Origin: Hoeflea_A sp963921345
GTDB taxonomy: Bacteria > Pseudomonadota > Alphaproteobacteria > Rhizobiales > Rhizobiaceae
Length of the DNA: 64,000 bases
Direction: 5' to 3'
Assembly (NCBI GenBank): GCA_963921345.3
Contig: CAWUFE020000001.1
Span: 310,001-374,000, forward strand
In this document: piece by piece, positions 33,061-41,360 of the stretch
How the letters are laid out: each line of letters opens with the position of its first letter
Position numbering within the stretch: the stretch's first letter is position 1
Made by a program: the position numbers and the translations under genes
The notes under the pieces: model-generated
What the model saw: the letters and a program-made list of their open reading frames with translations, nothing else
Told to the model about the DNA's origin: nothing
Databases searched by the model: none

Positions 33061-35975
33061 TCCGACTGGATGAACTGCGTCGCCAGGAACTGCTCCTTTT
33101 CGTACTGGCTCCAGCCCAGCGTGTCGAAATGATCCAGATTGCCGATCCAGAACAGCACCCCGCCCTCATCGGGCGTGCGGTTGAAAGACGCCTGGTAGAT
33201 GCGGTAGCCGAAGCCGAGATTGGGCGTGTCGACATCGTAGAGCAGCGAGCCGTCATTGAAGTCGATGCGCTCGATGTCGACCATCGTGTCGATGCCGTCG
33301 CCCAGCACCAGCCGGGTCACCACGATGGTGCCGTCATCCTGCCATTCATGGGTCACCTGGTTGCGGTTACGGGCATAGACGACGGTGTCGGTGCCCTCGC
33401 CGCCGTCGATATCGTCGTCGCCGAAGGAGGCGTTGATGGTGTCGTCGCTGGCGAGCGCCTGAATGACATCGTCGAACTGGGTTCCGTTGAGGATGTCGGG
33501 ATCGGGGGTGCCGACGATGGGGCCGACATTTTCGACGAAGATGTCGAAGCTCTCCTCGAAGGCCGGTCCGGTTCCGTCGGTGGCGGAGAAGGTGATGAAA
33601 TAGTTGCTCTGATTGTCGAAGTCGAACACGGCGCCTGCGCCGGCCGCGACCTTGAGTTCGTTGCCGTCGAGATAAAACAGGCCGTCAGCACCGGAGACGA
33701 TGGAAAGAACCGCCGTCGGCTCAACGGGGTTCTCCGAGGCCTCGAAGACCGCCACCACCGTGTCGTCCGCTTCACCCTCTTTCACCGTCCCGCCGGACAC
33801 CATGGTGATATCGGAGATGGGCGTGTTGGCGATCTGGACGACGAAATCTTTCTCGTAGGCCGCGCCGGTGCCGTTGGTGGCGGCAATCCTGACCGTGTGT
33901 TCGGTTGCCGTTTCGAAATCGAGGTCGGCATTCGCCGCGACGACGAGCTTGTTGCCGAGAATGTCGAACAGCGGCTGATTGCCGACGATGGAGTATTGGG
34001 TGACATCCAGAGGGCCCGTGCCGGTCGGCTGCAGGATCCCGACGACCGTGTTTTCTGCGGCGTTTTCGGACACGTCGGTGCCGTCCAGGTCGAGATCGGT
34101 GATGCCGTTGGCGCCGTCTGCTTGCGCGAACAGATAAAAGTTGACGATCGGCTCGGGCTCGCCGGAATTGTCGTAGACGGTAACGGGGATATCGGAGACG
34201 CTGACCTGCGAAAAGTCGAATGCGTCGGAAGCCTTGATCTGATTGCCTTCGATGGAGAAAAAACCCTCCAAAAACAGAAAATCGAATGAGAGATCCTCGA
34301 GAGCCAGTCCGGAGGTGGGGTCGAGATCGAATTGTGCAAGGACATCGCCGGCTACCGTGTCGGCGTCGAAGGCGAAAAGGTCAATGTCGAGGATCGGAAA
34401 CCGGACCTGTTCCGCGAGCGTGACCGCGTCGACGATGCAGTCGTCGAAGATCAGCGTTTCCACATTCGTCAGCGAGAACGACACCCGGCCGTCATCCGAA
34501 GTAACGGTTGTTTCGCCGGCATCCTGTACGATCTGAAAGCGCTGCTTCTGGCCGGAGAAGACAGCCTGGTCATCATCGTCGCCGAAATCGATCGAGCCCG
34601 ATCCCGAATGGATGATGGCGGTGTCACGGCCGCTTCCGGCGAGCACCGTATTGTCACCACCGTCGAGAATGAGGAGATCGTCGCCGTCGCCGAGGTCTGA
34701 AGCGCCGACATTGCCGTAAAGGGTGACCCGGTCGCTGCCCGGACCGGTGTTCAGCTGGTCGATCTGTCCGGCGGAAATGACGGTGTCGTCGCCCTCCATC
34801 GTATCGAGCGTGCCGATCGTGCCGGTGCTGAGAACGAAGTCGGCATAGGGCGTCGCATCGATTTGGGCATGGGCTTGCGTGAGGAAGAGCACGGCCGGCA
34901 GATCGACGAGCGGAGCGGCGATTTCGATCGTCGTGTAGTCGACATCCTTCTGATAGCTCAGGATGGGAAACTCGCCGGCCGTATCTCCATCGTGGTCGGT
35001 GACGTATTGAAAGAACACCGTGTCGGCCAGCCGGGCGACGGCGACCGTCTCGCCTGACCCGGGAGCCAGCAGCGGCTGAATGATCGGAGGGTCGGGCAGG
35101 TTGGGAGGCTCGTTTCTGAAGGCATCGAGTTGCCCCTGAATCAGCCCCGACGCGGCACTTCCCCAGCCCTCAAAGAAGTTCAGCCCGGGATTGGTCGTCG
35201 GCACGTCCGGATTTTCGCGCATGCGTTGTTCCAGTGCCGGAAATCCCAGCCAGGCAAGAGCGTGGGCGAACGACTTGACGATGTTGTAGGCCGGAAGCGT
35301 CGCCGTTCCTCCCTGGATCAACAGATCGTCAAAACCGCGAACATAGGCGCTCTGTCGGGCAATGAGGTGGTAGCTCGCGTCGCGCAGCGCCTGAGCCGAC
35401 TCCGATTGCGGATCGCAGGTGCTGTCTCTGAGCTTCTTGATGATGCGTTGGGCGTCGTTGATCAGGTCCTTCTGGTAGTTCTGGATCGCCCAGCGATCGG
35501 ATTGCTCATCGATCACCGGCCGGTCGAAATCCGGATTGTCGGTTGCGTCGGCGATCGCCTGATCGATCAGCTCGCCGCTCGACAGATCGGTATCGAAGCA
35601 ATCCTGGATCTGGATGGTGATGGTCGCGCTGATGGGTTCCCTGATCAACGTTCCCCTGACGGTGCCTCCGTTGATGTTGACGTAGTCGGTGTCTCCGCCC
35701 GGTCCGACATAGTCGACAAATCCGCTTATCGTGGCGACGATCGTTTCGGTGCCCTCAGCGAGCGTATCCTGAACGATCGTCAGGTTGATCGTCGACGAAC
35801 CGATGTCATCGACGATGTTTACAGAATAGTCCGGGCCTTCGAGTGCCGAGCCGCCGAGCGAGTTGTTGATGGTGTAGCCGGTGACCACATCCGGCGAAAA
35901 GCCGAGATCGTCGAGTGTGACCGTCTCACTGATGGTGCCGGCATTTTCTTTCACGGTTCTGTTGATGTTGGCCAT
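32835..35975 (-). CDS. Large Calx-beta/cadherin-like/RTX protein with C-terminal DUF4214
   Basis: A 1046-residue, acidic, Cys-poor protein without an N-terminal signal. Start at ATG 35975 after a GGGGAGGGGCAGG site. Order of parts: a Calx-beta-like domain (residues 1-130), a helical region (135-330), a beta region with RTX-like Asp/Gly repeats (GDGDDLLILDGGDNTVLAG near 430-490), two or three cadherin-like repeats (560-820, for example ADLDFETATEHTVRIAATNG), a short RTX patch (NASFGDDDIDGGEGTDTVV near 860), and DUF4214 (about 910-1046). Such proteins are usually exported by type I secretion using a C-terminal signal. No T1SS genes lie in the window. Likely an adhesin or surface protein. Confidence 0.75.
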   Translation of the reverse strand: MANINRTVKENAGTISETVTLDDLGFSPDVVTGYTINNSLGGSALEGPDYSVNIVDDIGSSTINLTIVQDTLAEGTETIVATISGFVDYVGPGGDTDYVNINGGTVRGTLIREPISATITIQIQDCFDTDLSSGELIDQAIADATDNPDFDRPVIDEQSDRWAIQNYQKDLINDAQRIIKKLRDSTCDPQSESAQALRDASYHLIARQSAYVRGFDDLLIQGGTATLPAYNIVKSFAHALAWLGFPALEQRMRENPDVPTTNPGLNFFEGWGSAASGLIQGQLDAFRNEPPNLPDPPIIQPLLAPGSGETVAVARLADTVFFQYVTDHDGDTAGEFPILSYQKDVDYTTIEIAAPLVDLPAVLFLTQAHAQIDATPYADFVLSTGTIGTLDTMEGDDTVISAGQIDQLNTGPGSDRVTLYGNVGASDLGDGDDLLILDGGDNTVLAGSGRDTAIIHSGSGSIDFGDDDDQAVFSGQKQRFQIVQDAGETTVTSDDGRVSFSLTNVETLIFDDCIVDAVTLAEQVRFPILDIDLFAFDADTVAGDVLAQFDLDPTSGLALEDLSFDFLFLEGFFSIEGNQIKASDAFDFSQVSVSDIPVTVYDNSGEPEPIVNFYLFAQADGANGITDLDLDGTDVSENAAENTVVGILQPTGTGPLDVTQYSIVGNQPLFDILGNKLVVAANADLDFETATEHTVRIAATNGTGAAYEKDFVVQIANTPISDITMVSGGTVKEGEADDTVVAVFEASENPVEPTAVLSIVSGADGLFYLDGNELKVAAGAGAVFDFDNQSNYFITFSATDGTGPAFEESFDIFVENVGPIVGTPDPDILNGTQFDDVIQALASDDTINASFGDDDIDGGEGTDTVVYARNRNQVTHEWQDDGTIVVTRLVLGDGIDTMVDIERIDFNDGSLLYDVDTPNLGFGYRIYQASFNRTPDEGGVLFWIGNLDHFDTLGWSQYEKEQFLATQFIQSDEFKDLFGANPTNEQYIDAMYLNVLDRLPDQGGYDFWVGGMEQGLTREDILIAFTKSDENVARTAADLDDGVWVV

Positions 35976-36195
35976 CTGCAGCCTGCCCCTCCCCACGGAT
36001 ACTTAGCTGGCATATTAACCGAGCAGGCGTTTTGAACAATGTTTTATTGGCGAATACTTGGTTGCATTCGAAAAGAACTTAACCCAGGCGTGTTCGGGGA
36101 CGTTTCACCCGCAGCAAGATCCGCCTGTCGTTCATCCGGTGTACAGACCGCACGATCGCCCTTTACTATGAACCGGTGGGGAGGAGCGATCGAGC

Positions 36196-36981
36196 ATGCA
36201 GAGAACCAAACAGGATTTCACCGACAGGGCCAATCGCGAGCTCGACCGGAACATCGTGCGCGCGGACCTCAATGTCCGGCAACAACTGACGATCGCGGCG
36301 CGGATGATGGCGCTGGAGGGCCACAGCGCCGGCGTTGCAGGGCAGCTGACGGCCAAGGGAGAACAGCCCGGAACCTATTGGACCCTGCGGCTGGGTTACG
36401 GTTTCGAGGAAGCCACACCGGACCTGTTCTTGCTGGTGGACGACGACCTCAAGACGCTGGACGGCGAGGGTCACCCCAATCCGGCCACCCGGTTCCACAC
36501 CTGGGTCTATCGGGCGCGGCCCGACCTCAATGCGATCTTTCACGCGCATCCGCCCTATCTGTCGGCGCTGTCTATGCTGGAGGCGCCGCTGGTGGTGGCG
36601 CATATGGACCAGACGCCGTTTTTCGACAATTGCGCCTTTCTGGCGGAGTGGCCGGGGCTGCCCATCGCCGACGACGAGGGGCGGATCATTTCCGAAGCAC
36701 TGGGCAACAAGATGTCGATCCTGCTGGCCTATCACGGCTATCTGGCGGGCGGAAAGACCGTGGCGGAAGCGACTTTCTACAGCATCTATCTCGAGCGCGC
36801 GGCGATGATGCAGGTGCGGGCGTCGGCTGTTGGAAAGGTCAAGCCGGTGGATCCCGCTCTGGCGCGCGAATCCCGCGACTTTCTGAATTCGCCGCCGGTG
36901 GTGGACACGACTTTCGCATACTTCACCCGCAAGGTGCTGGCCGCTGGCGGGGCGGAAATCCTGGAAGACAGCCGCGCTTGA
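36196..36981 (+). CDS. Class II aldolase/adducin-family protein
   Basis: A 261-residue cytoplasmic enzyme with a GGGGAGGAG ribosome site before ATG 36196. The fold is that of L-fuculose-1-phosphate aldolase: an N-terminal ARMMALEGHSAGVAGQLTAK (near residue 37), the metal-binding pair in NAIFHAHPPYLSALSML near residue 115, and the third His in LLAYHGYLAGG near residue 179. Members use zinc to cleave or decarboxylate small sugar acids and hydroxyacids. The substrate is not readable. It is divergent from the large DUF4214 gene and ends 38 bp before the IS630 element. Confidence 0.82.
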   Translation: MQRTKQDFTDRANRELDRNIVRADLNVRQQLTIAARMMALEGHSAGVAGQLTAKGEQPGTYWTLRLGYGFEEATPDLFLLVDDDLKTLDGEGHPNPATRFHTWVYRARPDLNAIFHAHPPYLSALSMLEAPLVVAHMDQTPFFDNCAFLAEWPGLPIADDEGRIISEALGNKMSILLAYHGYLAGGKTVAEATFYSIYLERAAMMQVRASAVGKVKPVDPALARESRDFLNSPPVVDTTFAYFTRKVLAAGGAEILEDSRA

Positions 36982-37034
36982 GCGCCGTTCGGTGCAGCCG
37001 CCGCGACCAGGGCAGACTCTATAGCGTGTTCGTT

Positions 37035-37610
37035 TTACGTGAATTCACAGCCGACTGCCTTGAAATAGTTTCTGCATTCCTGCGGCGAGAACAGGTGGCA
37101 GATCTGCCCGATCGCCTTCCAGACGTCGTCAAAGGTTCTGGCACCGGCTTTTCTCAGATGGGCCTTGAGCTTTGAAAAGGCCATTTCAATGGGATTGAGG
37201 TCAGGGGAGTATTTCGGCAGGAACAGGAACCAGGCGCCGACCTCCTTCAGCATCTGTTTGGCCTTTTCGCTCTTGTGAGAGGATAGGTTGTCGAGCAGCA
37301 CGACATCGCCCCTGTTGAGTTCCGGGACCAATTGGGTCTCAACATACAGCTCGAACAGTTCTTTGTTCATGGCGCGATCAATGACCCAAGGGGCAACCAG
37401 ACCATGGCACCGCAAGCCGGCGATGAGGGTCTGGGTCTTCCAATTACCATGAGGAACGAAGTCAATGAGACGCTCTCCCATCGGTGCCCAGCCGGTCTGC
37501 TTGGTCATTTTGGTGTTTGTGGATGTCTCATCGATGAACACAAGTCTTTCAATGGCCCGGTTCAGATAAGGAAGGCGCCCTGTCTGCCAGAGGCGGCGGT
37601 TCCGTTTCAC
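37035..37610 (-). CDS. IS630 transposase, DDE catalytic part
   Basis: A 191-residue frame from ATG 37610, overlapping the HTH frame by 4 bp. It carries the three catalytic acids in family context: RLVFIDETSTNT (first Asp), VVLLDNLSSHKS (second Asp) and KYSPDLNPIEMAFSKLK (Glu). The frame is open further upstream (KKTLYAKEQHRSDVKRNRRL), and that extension is the normal linker of a full-length IS630 transposase. So it is probably expressed as a fusion by -1 slippage on the A-run at 37645-37651 rather than from its own ATG. Confidence 0.85.
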   Translation of the reverse strand: MKRNRRLWQTGRLPYLNRAIERLVFIDETSTNTKMTKQTGWAPMGERLIDFVPHGNWKTQTLIAGLRCHGLVAPWVIDRAMNKELFELYVETQLVPELNRGDVVLLDNLSSHKSEKAKQMLKEVGAWFLFLPKYSPDLNPIEMAFSKLKAHLRKAGARTFDDVWKAIGQICHLFSPQECRNYFKAVGCEFT

Positions 37611-37993
37611 GTCGCTGCGGTGCTGTTCCTTGGCATAAAGTGTCTTTTTTTGTGTGACAGACCGAGACTGTGCAGCATCTGGCCGACCGGCGAACGATTG
37701 ACCTTCAGGTCAAATTCCTCCTTCAGTTCCAGGCAGAGCTGTCGTAGCGTAATGTCCCGTTTTTGCTCTACGCGCTTCCGGATCCAGTCCTTGTAGGGGG
37801 CAAGTTTGCCGTGGCCGGTATTGCCCGGATTGTGTCTGGGAGCAAGCGAACCGGTCTCTCGTTTCAGCTTGACCATGTCATTCACGAACTTGATGGAGAC
37901 CTTGAAATGGCCGGCCGTTGCACGATGCGTATGGCCTTCTTCAACATGGGCCACAACACGTTCCCGTAACTCAATAGGATGAGGCTTGGGCAT
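37607..37993 (-). CDS. IS630 transposase, N-terminal HTH part
   Basis: A 128-residue frame from ATG 37993 (MPKPHPIELRERVVAHVEEG). It contains the helix-turn-helix with HRATAGHFKVSIKFVNDMVK near residue 22 and a second helical domain (TLRQLCLELKEEFDLKVNRS near residue 80). Sense ends at LGLSHKKR, where a run of seven A on the coding strand lies; the following residues HFMPRNSTAAT are out of the family frame. A -1 slip there joins it to the DDE part. Together the two would make a transposase of normal IS630 length. Confidence 0.85.
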   Translation of the reverse strand: MPKPHPIELRERVVAHVEEGHTHRATAGHFKVSIKFVNDMVKLKRETGSLAPRHNPGNTGHGKLAPYKDWIRKRVEQKRDITLRQLCLELKEEFDLKVNRSPVGQMLHSLGLSHKKRHFMPRNSTAAT

Positions 37994-38096
37994 TACAAAT
38001 CTTCCCGAATCGAAACAAAAAATGTCGCCCCAACAAAATTCTGAATCATATTCGCGCCCAGAAGGAAATCCCGAATCTACAAAACCTCGACACGCT

Positions 38097-39047
38097 CTAA
38101 ACCACCCAGACCCCGTCATAGAGGTCGGGGGCGGTGAGGGCGAGGTTCTCTTTGCTGTTGGTGAAGGCAATCAGGACATCCTCCTGCGTCAGCCCCTGCT
38201 CCATGCCGCCGAGCCAGAAATCGCGGCCTTCCTGGTCCGGCAACCGGTCGAGCACGTTGCCATACATGGCGTCGATATACTGCTCGTGCGTCGGGTTGGA
38301 ACCGTAGAGATCCCGGAATTCGTCCGAGCGGACGAACTGACGGGCGAGGAACTGTTCCTTTTCGGTGACACTCCAGCCGCGGTCGTCGACCTGGTCGAGC
38401 ACGCCGACCCAGAAACGGACCCCGCCCTCGTCGGGTGTGCGGTCGAAGGACGCGTGGTAGATGCGGTAGCCGAAACCGACATTGGGTCCGCCCAGATCGT
38501 AGATCAGCGCACCGTCGTCGAATTCGATCCTCTCGATTCCGATGGCGCTCTCATTGGCGGCGAAACCGGACAGCCAGGAGGTCACGACCGTGTCCCGCTC
38601 ATCGCCCGGCTTGTCGATCAAGATGATTTTGGGCGAACCGACCATAGCGACCGAGATCCCCGATTCGATGGCATATGCGTTCCGTTCGCCGGCGTAGACG
38701 AGCCGATCGATGCCGGGTTCCAGCTCGAAGTCGACCCCGTGCTCGGGACCGACTGCCCCGTAGAGATCGTTTCCCGGCGAAGCAAGGAGCGTATCGTTTC
38801 CGGCACCGCCCATCACGGCATCGTTTCCGGCGCCGCCGTCCAGGATGTCGTCGCCGGCAAGCCCCAGAATCACGTCGTCGAGCGGAGTGCCGCCGAGAAC
38901 ATCGTCACCCGGTGTGCCGAGGATAGGGACGGTGTTCACAGCAAGCAGGGCGGAAGGCTCATGGCATGTCCGGTTTCCGGGCGCCGGAACATCGATCGTT
39001 CCGGAAGCCGATGCCGTTTCGACTGCGAAATACAAGGTGTGGGTCAT
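38097..39047 (-). CDS. RTX-type protein with C-terminal DUF4214
   Basis: A 316-residue protein starting at ATG 39047 (MTHTLYFAVETASASG). No signal peptide. Residues about 40-95 have RTX nonapeptide-like calcium-binding repeats (GTPGDDVLGGTPLDDVILGL, then GAGNDAVMGGAGNDTLLA). Residues about 185-316 form DUF4214 (GFGYRIYHASFDRTPDEGGV, and the end YDGVWVV). It is probably exported by a type I system and binds calcium outside the cell. Its TAG stop overlaps the right end of the IS630 copy. It shares its C-terminal module with the genes at 32835 and 43256 but is the most diverged of the three. Confidence 0.75.
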   Translation of the reverse strand: MTHTLYFAVETASASGTIDVPAPGNRTCHEPSALLAVNTVPILGTPGDDVLGGTPLDDVILGLAGDDILDGGAGNDAVMGGAGNDTLLASPGNDLYGAVGPEHGVDFELEPGIDRLVYAGERNAYAIESGISVAMVGSPKIILIDKPGDERDTVVTSWLSGFAANESAIGIERIEFDDGALIYDLGGPNVGFGYRIYHASFDRTPDEGGVRFWVGVLDQVDDRGWSVTEKEQFLARQFVRSDEFRDLYGSNPTHEQYIDAMYGNVLDRLPDQEGRDFWLGGMEQGLTQEDVLIAFTNSKENLALTAPDLYDGVWVV

Positions 39048-39262
39048 GACGCGCTCCAGACGCAGGCCGTTTTCCGGCGCCCCCTTCGCCGGTTTCGCTT
39101 GGATTGCACGGCGGGTCGTCGGTTCGCGCCGCGCCTGCCCCTGCATCCTAGACGCCGGAATCGAGGCGCGCATACGCCATCTGCGGTAGGGCGGGCCTCC
39201 GCGTCCGATCCGGGTCAGAAGTCAGGCCGTCAGCCGCTTGTCCGCGCGCGAAAGCGTTCCGT

Positions 39263-40114
39263 TCAGGAGTAGGCCTCGATCAGTGCGGTCACCTCGGCAT
39301 CGCGCGCCTTTTTGCTGCTGCCGCCGATGACGACGACAATCAGCCGCCGGCCGCCGCGGTTGGCGGTCGCCACCAGATTGTAGCCGGAGGCGCGGATATA
39401 ACCTGTTTTCAGCCCGTCGACGCCGGAGACGGTGCCGAGTAGCTCGTTGGTCGCGTCGAAGGTGCGCCCGTTATAGGTGAAGGAGCGTGCCCGGAAATAG
39501 GACTGGTATCGCGGAAATCGTACCTTGATCAGCCGCGCCAGTTTGGCCATGTCGCGGGCGGTGGTCACGTTGGCGGCGCCCGGAAGGCCGGTCGAATTGG
39601 CAAAGCGGGTGCGCGAAAGGCCGAGTGCGCGAGCCTTTTTGGACATGCGCGTGGCGAAGGCGGCCTCGGAGCCGGACAGTCGTTCGGCAACGACCACCGC
39701 GACATCGTTGGCCGACTTGACCGCCAGCGCACGGATGGCGTCGCGCACGGTGATCGTGCTTCCCGCCTCCAGGCCGATGCGCGTGGGTGGCTGCGAGGCG
39801 GCTTCCGCCGAGACCGCCAGCGGCGTGCTGAGCGACAGCTTCTTCGTCTTGATCTCCTCGAACAGGATGTAAAGCGTCATCAGCTTGGTCAGCGAGGCGG
39901 GATAGCGCGGCGCATCGGCGTTTTGGGCAAAAAGCACCTTTCCCGTCCGGGCATCGACCACCAGCGCCGACTTGCCGCGTGCCACTGGCTGCTGCGGGGC
40001 ATAGGCGGTCGCGACGATGGAGATCGGGTTGGTGGCTGTCGCCTGGCAACCCGCCAGCATGAGGGCCGCCATGAAAGCGGCGACAAGCGTCTTCACCCGG
40101 AACCCGTGAGCCAT
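39263..40114 (-). CDS. D-alanyl-D-alanine carboxypeptidase lipoprotein (S11)
   Basis: A 283-residue penicillin-binding protein of the PBP5 type. Start at ATG 40114 after CAGGGGGA. The signal ends in a lipobox LAGC (Cys23), so it is probably lipid-anchored. The three active-site motifs are present: S74-L-T-K77, S134-A-N136 and K236-T-G238. It removes the terminal D-Ala from peptidoglycan stem peptides in the periplasm. The usual C-terminal PBP5 domain is absent, as in short members. It is divergent from a cytosol-like amidase gene, suggesting a cell-wall theme. Confidence 0.88.
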   Translation of the reverse strand: MAHGFRVKTLVAAFMAALMLAGCQATATNPISIVATAYAPQQPVARGKSALVVDARTGKVLFAQNADAPRYPASLTKLMTLYILFEEIKTKKLSLSTPLAVSAEAASQPPTRIGLEAGSTITVRDAIRALAVKSANDVAVVVAERLSGSEAAFATRMSKKARALGLSRTRFANSTGLPGAANVTTARDMAKLARLIKVRFPRYQSYFRARSFTYNGRTFDATNELLGTVSGVDGLKTGYIRASGYNLVATANRGGRRLIVVVIGGSSKKARDAEVTALIEAYS

Positions 40115-40343
40115 GCATCCCCCTGCATCGATGTCCGCCGCATCATTGGGTTTTCGGCCGGCAAGTGCAAGAGCTGGGCGATCGATAGGACCGGCAGTGT
40201 TGCCGTTTTGCAAGGCTTCGCGGCGTTTTCTTGTCGAATACTCGACGAACGGCCGGTGCGACAAAACTTGGCTTTGTTCCGATGTGAAGGGGAAATACTC
40301 AAACAGGTCACAATCATTCTCTAATATATATTCGGATTAATGC

Positions 40344-40371
40344 TTGAATTTTGCTGTTACGTTATTAATCT
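40344..40371 (+). promoter_or_regulatory. Candidate promoter of the amidase gene
   Basis: TTGAAT at 40344-40349 and TAATCT at 40366-40371 with a 16-base spacer, in an AT-rich stretch (40300-40385) that contrasts with the surroundings. The ATG lies 32 bp downstream of the -10-like box. Confidence 0.35.
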
Positions 40372-40402
40372 ACTGTTGTAGTTCGCCAAATCGGAGCAAG
40401 CT

Positions 40403-41293
40403 ATGCAAGTAAATTCAAAGAACTGGATCGACGGAGCAACAAAGCAGCCGCTCAAGCACAAGGGAGCGAATCAGACGCCCAGCCTGATCGTCGTGCACTA
40501 TTCGGTGACCAGGACGGTCGCCGACGCCGTAGCCGTGCTGAATCAGCGAAAGCTGAGCTATCATCTTTTCATCGCCAAGGACGGAACGCTTTTCCAGACC
40601 CGAAGATTGACCGAAACGGCAGCGCATCCCGGCCGATCGAACTGGAAGCAGACGAGCGGCGTGAAGGACACGTCGAGCCATCAGCGCGGGTCCATCGGGA
40701 TTTGTTTCATGAACATGGGGTTCGCGATCCCGGCGAACAATCCGGCATCGCAGACCCATGTGGGGAAACTGAAGTACTTTCCGAACGACCAGTCGATGCA
40801 GCGGTGGGACAAATACACGGATGAGCAACTGCAAACCTGCCGGGAGGCCATCGAGGCGATCGGCAGAAAGTTCTCCATCACGGAGGTTGTCGGACACCAC
40901 GACATTGCCATCGGCGGCAAGTTCGATCCGGGACCCCAGTTCGATTTCGACCAATCCAACAGGCTGGCAAAGGCCGCTCCGGCCCTGGGTTTCAAGTCGA
41001 GCGTTCGCCTGAAAACACCGGGCGATACCCTGTCGATCAGGCAGGAGCCCAGTGGCAGCTCCAAGAAACTGGGGGCGCTCGACATCGGCGACGAGGTGCA
41101 CATTCGCTCCATTGTCTATGGTGGTCCCAGCAGGTCGATCAGCGGCGGCACGAGCAAGAAGAAGCGGTGGCTGACGACCTGGGCATCCGTCGATGTGGAC
41201 GGCACCGGCACCCATGCCGGGTTTGTGCATATGGGCGGCCTGGCTTCGACGCCATTGGTTCCTCACCTTCAGGCGAAACTGAAACAGCTCTGA
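40403..41293 (+). CDS. N-acetylmuramoyl-L-alanine amidase (Amidase_2) with SH3-like domain
   Basis: A 296-residue protein. Residues 25-180 form an Amidase_2/AmpD-type domain with zinc ligands His32 (LIVVHYSVT), His165 (VVGHHDIA) and Asp175 (KFDPGPQF); the His-to-Asp spacing of 10 equals that of AmpD. Residues about 205-285 look like a bacterial SH3 domain (DTLSIRQEPSGSSKKLGALD). There is no N-terminal signal peptide, so it either recycles muropeptides in the cytoplasm or is exported by a non-Sec route. It starts at ATG 40403 with a GGAGCAAG site and is divergent from a DD-carboxypeptidase. Confidence 0.8.
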   Translation: MQVNSKNWIDGATKQPLKHKGANQTPSLIVVHYSVTRTVADAVAVLNQRKLSYHLFIAKDGTLFQTRRLTETAAHPGRSNWKQTSGVKDTSSHQRGSIGICFMNMGFAIPANNPASQTHVGKLKYFPNDQSMQRWDKYTDEQLQTCREAIEAIGRKFSITEVVGHHDIAIGGKFDPGPQFDFDQSNRLAKAAPALGFKSSVRLKTPGDTLSIRQEPSGSSKKLGALDIGDEVHIRSIVYGGPSRSISGGTSKKKRWLTTWASVDVDGTGTHAGFVHMGGLASTPLVPHLQAKLKQL

Positions 41294-41360
41294 CACTTTG
41301 CGCCTGGTAGCGACCGGCTGGGCGCCGGCACGAGAAGCCGGAGCCGACCGGCGTGCCGGG

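Larger units (their letters stand above)
37022..38097 (-). mobile_element. IS630-family insertion sequence
   Basis: About 1076 bp flanked by TA on both sides (37020-37021 and 38098-38099), the IS630 target duplication. Imperfect terminal inverted repeats start TAGCGTGTTCG on the left and GAGCGTGTCGAGG on the right read inward. It carries two overlapping frames for an HTH part and a DDE transposase. The right end lies in the stop codon of the neighbouring DUF4214 gene: TA of the target plus the terminal base of the IS make TAG, so the protein is unchanged. Both frames are intact, so the copy may be active. Confidence 0.85.

Noticed and set aside
32664..34289. 541-codon plus-strand open frame opposite the large DUF4214 gene
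   Set aside because: Its peptide is a Val/Asp/Arg-rich shadow; the minus-strand frame shows Calx-beta, RTX and DUF4214 patterns.
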